Shown here piece after piece: positions 59,617 through 64,000 of a stretch of DNA of 64,000 bases; position 1 is the first letter of the stretch; each line of letters opens with the position of its first letter. A program made the position numbers and the translations under genes. The stretch lies in the NCBI RefSeq assembly GCF_014191545.1, contig NZ_AP023361.1, positions 1,702,501 to 1,766,500 of the forward strand, given 5' to 3'. The notes beneath the pieces were generated by a model. It was given only the letters and a program-made list of their open reading frames with translations. It ran no database searches and was not told the DNA's origin. Source of the stretch: Terrihabitans soli. GTDB taxonomy: Bacteria; Pseudomonadota; Alphaproteobacteria; Rhizobiales; Methylopilaceae.

Positions 59617-61098
59617 TTAGCCGACCGAGCCTTCGAGGCTCACGGCGATCAGTTTCTGCGCTTCGACCGCAAACTCCATCGGAAGCTGCTGCAGCACTTC
59701 CTTGACGAAGCCGTTGACGATCAGCGCGACTGCTTCCTCGGAGGAAAGACCGCGCTGCTGGCAGTAGAACATCTGGTCTTCGGCGATCTTCGACGTCGTC
59801 GCCTCGTGCTCGATCTTGGCCGTCGATGTGTTGGCCTCGATATACGGCACCGTGTGTGCGCCGCACTGATCGCCGATCAGAAGACTGTCGCAGTTGGTGA
59901 AGTTGCGCGCGTTCTTCGCCTTGCGGTGGGCCGAGACGGCGCCGCGATAGGTGTTCTGCGATTTGCCGGCGGCAATGCCCTTCGAGATGATCTTCGAGGT
60001 CGTGTTGCGCCCGAGATGGATCATCTTGGTGCCGCTGTCGACCTGCTGCATGCCGTTCGAAATCGCGATCGAGTAGAACTCGCCGACGGTGTTGTCGCCG
60101 CGCAGAATGCAGCTCGGATATTTCCAGGTGATCGAGGAGCCGGTTTCGACCTGCGTCCACGAAATCTTCGCATTCGCCTCGCGGCAATCGCCGCGCTTGG
60201 TAACGAAGTTATAGATGCCGCCTTTGCCTTCGGCATCGCCCGGATACCAGTTCTGGACGGTGGAATATTTGATCTCGGCGCCTTCCAGCGCAACGAGTTC
60301 GACGACCGCCGCATGCAGCTGGTTCTCATCGCGCATCGGCGCGGTGCAGCCTTCGAGATAGCTGACGTAAGAGCCCTTGTCGGCAATGATCAGCGTGCGC
60401 TCGAACTGGCCGGTATTTTTCTCGTTGATGCGGAAGTAAGTCGACAGCTCCATCGGGCAGCGGACGCCCGGCGGCACATAGACGAACGAGCCGTCGGAGA
60501 AGACGGCCGAATTCAGCGTCGCAAAGAAATTATCCGTCACCGGCACGACCGAGCCGAGATATTTCTTGATCAGTTCGGGATGTTTGTGGACGGCTTCCGA
60601 GATCGGCATGAACAGCACGCCGGCTTCCGCGAGCTCTTTCTGGAACGTCGTTGCGACCGAAACGGAATCGAACACGGCATCGACCGCGACGCGGCGCTCG
60701 CCTTCGGGGCGCTCGACACCGGCGAGGATTTCCTGCTCGCGCAGCGGAATGCCGAGCTTCTCGTAAGTACGCAGAAGCTCCGGATCGACCTCGTCGAGGC
60801 TTTTCGGACCCGGCGAGCTTTTCGGCGCCGAATAATAATAGAGGTCGTTATACGCAATGGGCTCGTACTCGACCTTCGCCCAGGTCGGCTCGCGCATGGT
60901 CTGCCAGCGGCGATAGGCATCGAGACGCCATTCCAGCAGCCATGCTGGCTCGTTTTTCTTGGCGGAAATGAAACGGACGATGTCCTCGTTCAGACCCTTC
61001 GGGGCCTTTTCGGACTCGATGTCGGTGACAAAACCGTACTTGTACTGGTCGACGTCGATCTGACGTACCTGATCGATCGTCTCCTGGACGGCCGGCAT
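59617..61098 (-). CDS. sufB: Fe-S cluster assembly protein SufB
   Basis: Core scaffold of the SUF system. 493 residues from ATG 61098, with GGAGAGG ahead; an ATG nine codons upstream is less likely. Family motifs: [136 protein letters not shown] and [24 protein letters not shown]. Located between the IscS-like desulfurase and sufC. Confidence 0.97.
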   Translation of the reverse strand: MPAVQETIDQVRQIDVDQYKYGFVTDIESEKAPKGLNEDIVRFISAKKNEPAWLLEWRLDAYRRWQTMREPTWAKVEYEPIAYNDLYYYSAPKSSPGPKSLDEVDPELLRTYEKLGIPLREQEILAGVERPEGERRVAVDAVFDSVSVATTFQKELAEAGVLFMPISEAVHKHPELIKKYLGSVVPVTDNFFATLNSAVFSDGSFVYVPPGVRCPMELSTYFRINEKNTGQFERTLIIADKGSYVSYLEGCTAPMRDENQLHAAVVELVALEGAEIKYSTVQNWYPGDAEGKGGIYNFVTKRGDCREANAKISWTQVETGSSITWKYPSCILRGDNTVGEFYSIAISNGMQQVDSGTKMIHLGRNTTSKIISKGIAAGKSQNTYRGAVSAHRKAKNARNFTNCDSLLIGDQCGAHTVPYIEANTSTAKIEHEATTSKIAEDQMFYCQQRGLSSEEAVALIVNGFVKEVLQQLPMEFAVEAQKLIAVSLEGSVG

Positions 61099-61185
61099 GA
61101 ACCTCTCCTTCCACAGCGGTTTCAAGGACCGCGGGTTCGGGGTCGATGTTGCGCATTCCCCAGTTTGACCCGTGGAACACGTGAC

Positions 61186-62352
61186 TTAAGCAGCTAGAAC
61201 CTTTCCAACTGCGGGACTGTTAGCACGGAGACGCGGCAGCGCTCCGAGAAATTGGTCGATATCGCTGTCGCAGGTTGTCCAGCCGAAGCTGGCGCGCAGC
61301 ATTCCCTTTGATATGTCGGGGCTAACGCCCATGGCTTCAAGCACATGGGACGGTTTGACCTTGCCCGAGGAGCAGGCCGAGCCGCTCGATACGGCAAAAC
61401 CCGCAAGATCGAGCGCGATCAGCGAGGTCTCGGCGCTAGTGCCCTGGAAAGCAAAGGAAATCGTGTTCGGCAGGCGCGCTGCGGCGGCGCCGAAAACCGT
61501 GACGTTCGGATCGAGGGTCTTGAGGCCCGCCTCAAACCGCTCGCGGAGGCTCGTCAGCCGAGCAGCTTCTTCTTCAAGGCTCTGAAGGGCGGCTTCCGCC
61601 GCCGCCGCAAAACCCGCCGCTCCCGCAAGATTTTCCGTTCCGGCCCGCGCGCTCTTTTCCTGGCCGCCGCCGCGGATCCGGGCCTCGGTCTGAATGGTGT
61701 CGGACGCGCGGATCAGCGCACCGGACCCGGCCGGACCGCCGAGCTTATGAGCCGACAAAACAATGAGATCGGCGCCGAGCGCTTTGATATCGACCGGGAT
61801 GCGGCCTGCCGCCTGAACGGCATCGCAGACCAGAAGACCGCCGCGAGCATGGACGAGATCGGCAGCGTCCTTCACCGGCTGGATGACCCCGGTTTCGCTA
61901 TTGGCCAGCTGGAGGGCCAGAAGGGGGCGCGATTCCGTATGCGAATCAAGCGCTTGTCCGAGAACTTTAAGATCGAGGATTCCCGCGGCCGAGACCGGCA
62001 GAATCGTCACCTTTTCAGCGGCAAAACCGTGCCCGTTCAGCACCGCCGGATGCTCGACGGACGAGACGAAGAGATGCCACGGCCGCGCGTCCTTGCCGGC
62101 CCTGAGGCCGGGGGTCAGAGCAAGGTTCAGGGCCTCGGTGGCACCCGAAGTAAAAGTAACATTTTTGGCTTCGGCGCCGACGAGGGCGGCCACCGCTTCA
62201 CGGGATTTCTCTAGGATTCCCCGAGCCTTACGGCCTTCGCTGTGGACCGAGGACGGATTGCCGCCAGAAATCAACGCACGCGCAACCGCCCGGGCGGCTT
62301 CGGGCCGCACAGGGGAGGTCGCGTTGTGATCGAGATAGATCCGGTCTGCCAT
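61186..62352 (-). CDS. IscS/NifS-like cysteine desulfurase
   Basis: 388 residues from ATG 62352 (MADRIYLDHNATSPV), the second desulfurase of this cluster. Class I (IscS/NifS) features: YLDHNATSPVRPEAARAV, GNPSSVHSEGRKAR, TSGATEALNLAL, VEHPAVL, QLANSETGVIQPV, PLP Lys in LSAHKLGGPAGSGAL, and the catalytic loop SSGSACSSGKVKPSHVL. It opens the operon 87 bases ahead of sufB. A similar arrangement (iscS-like then sufB, sufC, sufD, sufS) is known in alphaproteobacteria. Divergent from the alpha/beta hydrolase. Confidence 0.93.
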   Translation of the reverse strand: MADRIYLDHNATSPVRPEAARAVARALISGGNPSSVHSEGRKARGILEKSREAVAALVGAEAKNVTFTSGATEALNLALTPGLRAGKDARPWHLFVSSVEHPAVLNGHGFAAEKVTILPVSAAGILDLKVLGQALDSHTESRPLLALQLANSETGVIQPVKDAADLVHARGGLLVCDAVQAAGRIPVDIKALGADLIVLSAHKLGGPAGSGALIRASDTIQTEARIRGGGQEKSARAGTENLAGAAGFAAAAEAALQSLEEEAARLTSLRERFEAGLKTLDPNVTVFGAAAARLPNTISFAFQGTSAETSLIALDLAGFAVSSGSACSSGKVKPSHVLEAMGVSPDISKGMLRASFGWTTCDSDIDQFLGALPRLRANSPAVGKVLAA

Positions 62353-62531
62353 CATGGTCTCAAAGTCACACAGCAGGATGAACTTGCACCCCGGACCGCC
62401 CAGCATGATATGAGTGCGGCCTGCCGCCCCGAAGGGCGGCGAAACTGTTAGAATAATTCTAGCACTTTGGCCAGACCGGCGTCCAGCCGAAGACCGGGGT
62501 GCAGCGCGCCCCCGAAAGAGACCAAATACCT

Positions 62532-63182
62532 ATGCCTGAAGTCATTTTCGCCGGGCCGACCGGCCGTCTCGAAGGCCGTTTTCATCCGGCAAAGCAGAAG
62601 AACGCCCCCATCGGCATCGTGCTGCATCCGCATTCGCAGTTCGGCGGGACGATGAACAATCCGATCGTCTACCAGCTCTATTACATGTTCGCGGAGCGCG
62701 GCTTTTCGGTTCTGCGTTTCAATTTCCGCGGCGTCGGCCGCAGCCAGGGAATCTATCACGGCCAGGACGAACTCTCGGACGCGGCGGCGGCTCTCGATTG
62801 GGTGCAGTCGATCAATCCCGATGCGCGCGCCTGCTGGGTCGCGGGCGTGTCGTTCGGCGCCTGGATCGGCATGCAGCTTCTGATGCGCCGTCCGGAAGTC
62901 GAGGGCTTCATCTCCGTCGCACCGCCGGCCGGCAAGTTCGACTTCACCTTCCTTGCGCCCTGCCCCTCGTCCGGCCTCATCGTGCACGGCGATAGCGATC
63001 GCGTCGCGCAGCCGAAAGACGTGCAGGCGCTGGTCGACAAATTGAAGACCCAGCGCGGCATCGTGATCGATCAGGAGATCATCCCGGGCGCCAACCACTT
63101 CTTCGACGGCAAGACCGATGTGCTGCTGAAGACCTGCGGCGCTTATCTCGACAAGCGCCTCGCCAAGGTCAACGCAGCCTGA
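62532..63182 (+). CDS. Alpha/beta hydrolase of the small YqiA/OsmC-neighbour type
   Basis: 216 residues from ATG 62532. Alpha/beta-hydrolase triad is visible: nucleophile Ser in VAGVSFGAWIGMQ, Asp in HGDSDRVAQPKD and His in PGANHFFDGKTD. The N-terminal part (GIVLHPHSQFGGTMNNPIVYQLYYMFAERGFSVLRFNFRGVGRSQG) belongs to the group usually annotated as alpha/beta hydrolase next to SUF genes in alphaproteobacteria. Substrate unknown. Divergent from the IscS-like gene over about 180 bases and followed 18 bases later by an AEC transporter. Confidence 0.88.
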   Translation: MPEVIFAGPTGRLEGRFHPAKQKNAPIGIVLHPHSQFGGTMNNPIVYQLYYMFAERGFSVLRFNFRGVGRSQGIYHGQDELSDAAAALDWVQSINPDARACWVAGVSFGAWIGMQLLMRRPEVEGFISVAPPAGKFDFTFLAPCPSSGLIVHGDSDRVAQPKDVQALVDKLKTQRGIVIDQEIIPGANHFFDGKTDVLLKTCGAYLDKRLAKVNAA

Positions 63183-63200
63183 TCTTGAGGACGTACCGAC

Positions 63201-64000
63201 ATGTCGGCGACACTGTCGGTCGTCCTTCCCATTTTCGGTCTCGTGCTCGCCGGCTATCTCTGCCGGCGCACGAATATCTTCTCCGCCGCCGCGACCTCGG
63301 AGCTTAACCGCTTCGTCGTCTGGCTCGGCCTTCCCGCACTCTTCTTCGACATCACGGCCGGGGCGAACTGGGACGAGTTCGCAGCCTCCGCCTATGGCGC
63401 GCTCGCGTTCACGCTCGCCTGCGTCATCGTCTTCGTCATCACCTTTGCCCTGCGCTTGCGCAGGCGTGGCCTTGGCGAAGCCGGCATGGACGCGCTCAAC
63501 GCCTCCTATCCGAACTCCGGCTATATGGGCTTTCCGCTCGGCCTTCTCGTCTTCGGGCCGCAAAGCTACCCGCTGGTCACCATCTCGGCCATCGTCACCG
63601 TCTGCCTGTTTTTCGGCGCAACGCTCGTTCTGCTCGAGATCGATGTGCGCGAGGAAAAGCGTGCAGGTCCCATGATCCGTGCCGTCACGCTGTCTCTCGT
63701 CAAAAACCCGCTGATGATCTCGCCCGTACTCGGCGCGCTCTTTGCCGTGTCAGGGCTCGAGATGCCGAAAGGCTTCGGCACGCTTATCGATCTTCTCGGC
63801 GCGGCCGCGAGCCCCTGCGCGCTCGTTGCACTCGGCACCTTCATGGCCGACGACCGCGAAGACGGCGACACGAGCCCGGTATCCGATATCGCGCTGCTGA
63901 CGGTGCTGAAGCTGATCCTCGTGCCGGCGCTCGCTTATGTACTGAGCTATCATGTCTTCCCGATGCCGAAAGAGATCGCGGATCTGACGATCCTCCTCGC
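63201..64000 (+). CDS. AEC-family transporter (3' end outside window)
   Basis: Open from ATG 63201 to the window end, 266 residues visible of an expected 310-320. Auxin-efflux-carrier type membrane protein: VLPIFGLVLAGYLCRRTNIF, NRFVVWLGLPALFFDI, the conserved NASYPNSGYMGFPLGLLVFGPQSYPLVTISAIVT, KNPLMISPVLGALFAVSGLEMP and LGAAASPCALVALGTFM. Seven or more helices are visible. Such proteins export or import small organic acids; substrate unknown. Probably in one operon with the preceding hydrolase. Confidence 0.88.
   Translation, partial: MSATLSVVLPIFGLVLAGYLCRRTNIFSAAATSELNRFVVWLGLPALFFDITAGANWDEFAASAYGALAFTLACVIVFVITFALRLRRRGLGEAGMDALNASYPNSGYMGFPLGLLVFGPQSYPLVTISAIVTVCLFFGATLVLLEIDVREEKRAGPMIRAVTLSLVKNPLMISPVLGALFAVSGLEMPKGFGTLIDLLGAAASPCALVALGTFMADDREDGDTSPVSDIALLTVLKLILVPALAYVLSYHVFPMPKEIADLTILL

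Overview
The window is high-GC, gene-dense chromosomal DNA from an alphaproteobacterium, most likely of the order Hyphomicrobiales (Rhizobiales). This rests on gene content and order: ntrB-ntrC-ntrY directly behind dusB, a fused ispDF, the pdhA-pdhB-pdhC-lpd operon with a lipoyl domain on E1 beta, ftsB near eno, yajC-secD-secF followed by Mth938-like and NDUFAF6-like genes, and the long SUF operon with two cysteine desulfurases. A palindromic intergenic repeat at 37683-37780 is of a type I associate with Bradyrhizobium and its relatives. I cannot name a genus. I saw no tRNA, rRNA, CRISPR array, prophage, transposase or plasmid gene. No stretch over 300 bases lacks a gene; the longest gaps are about 220-260 bases (19109-19359, 21504-21763, 52910-53124, 53920-54171, 11069-11287).

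Layout. 1-5378 (minus): dusB, ntrB, ntrC and the 5' part of ntrY, a nitrogen-control cluster with overlapping reading frames. 5503-7234 (plus): ispDF and pncC. 7247-11068 (minus): an MFS/spermidine-synthase-like membrane fusion, a RatA/COQ10-like protein and lipA. 11288-13469 (plus): a DUF898 membrane protein followed by an M48 protease. 13481-25867 (minus): a GlsB-type protein, lpdA-pdhC-pdhB-pdhA, a Sel1-repeat membrane protein, a lone TAXI binding protein, ftsB, a CPA1 antiporter, eno and a HIT protein. 25902-31245 (minus): two unknown envelope genes, kdsA, pyrG, secG and tpiA. 31399-42241 (mostly plus): ppiD-like SurA-N protein, trpE, trpG, trpD, trpC, moaC and moeA, interrupted by minus-strand ycaQ-like, SGNH-like and opgC genes.

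42219-46440 (minus): a thiamine operon thiO-thiS-thiG-thiE behind a TPP riboswitch, then two genes resembling mitochondrial complex I assembly factors (NDUFAF6, NDUFAF3), continuing upstream into secF, secD and yajC (to 49366). 49481-55881: a DUF815 ATPase, a GNAT acetyltransferase, a cysteine-rich exported protein, an NlpD-like degenerate LytM protein, an outer-membrane barrel, and a two-gene glycan module. 55891-62352 (minus): SUF operon iscS-like, sufB, sufC, sufD, sufS, sufT; sufD carries a one-base frameshift in a G run. 62532-64000 (plus): an alpha/beta hydrolase and a truncated AEC transporter.

Most of the window is housekeeping: nitrogen sensing, isoprenoid, tryptophan, thiamine, molybdopterin, KDO and CTP synthesis, pyruvate dehydrogenase, glycolysis, Sec export and Fe-S assembly. 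The points most worth attention are the NDUFAF3/NDUFAF6-like pair in the sec operon, the broken sufD, the LytM protein without zinc ligands, the OpgC-SGNH pair with a repeat inside the trp cluster, the DUF898-M48 pair, the two tandem perfect hairpins at 9527-9589, and the TAXI protein without a TRAP permease. I found no clear case of an entirely new system.
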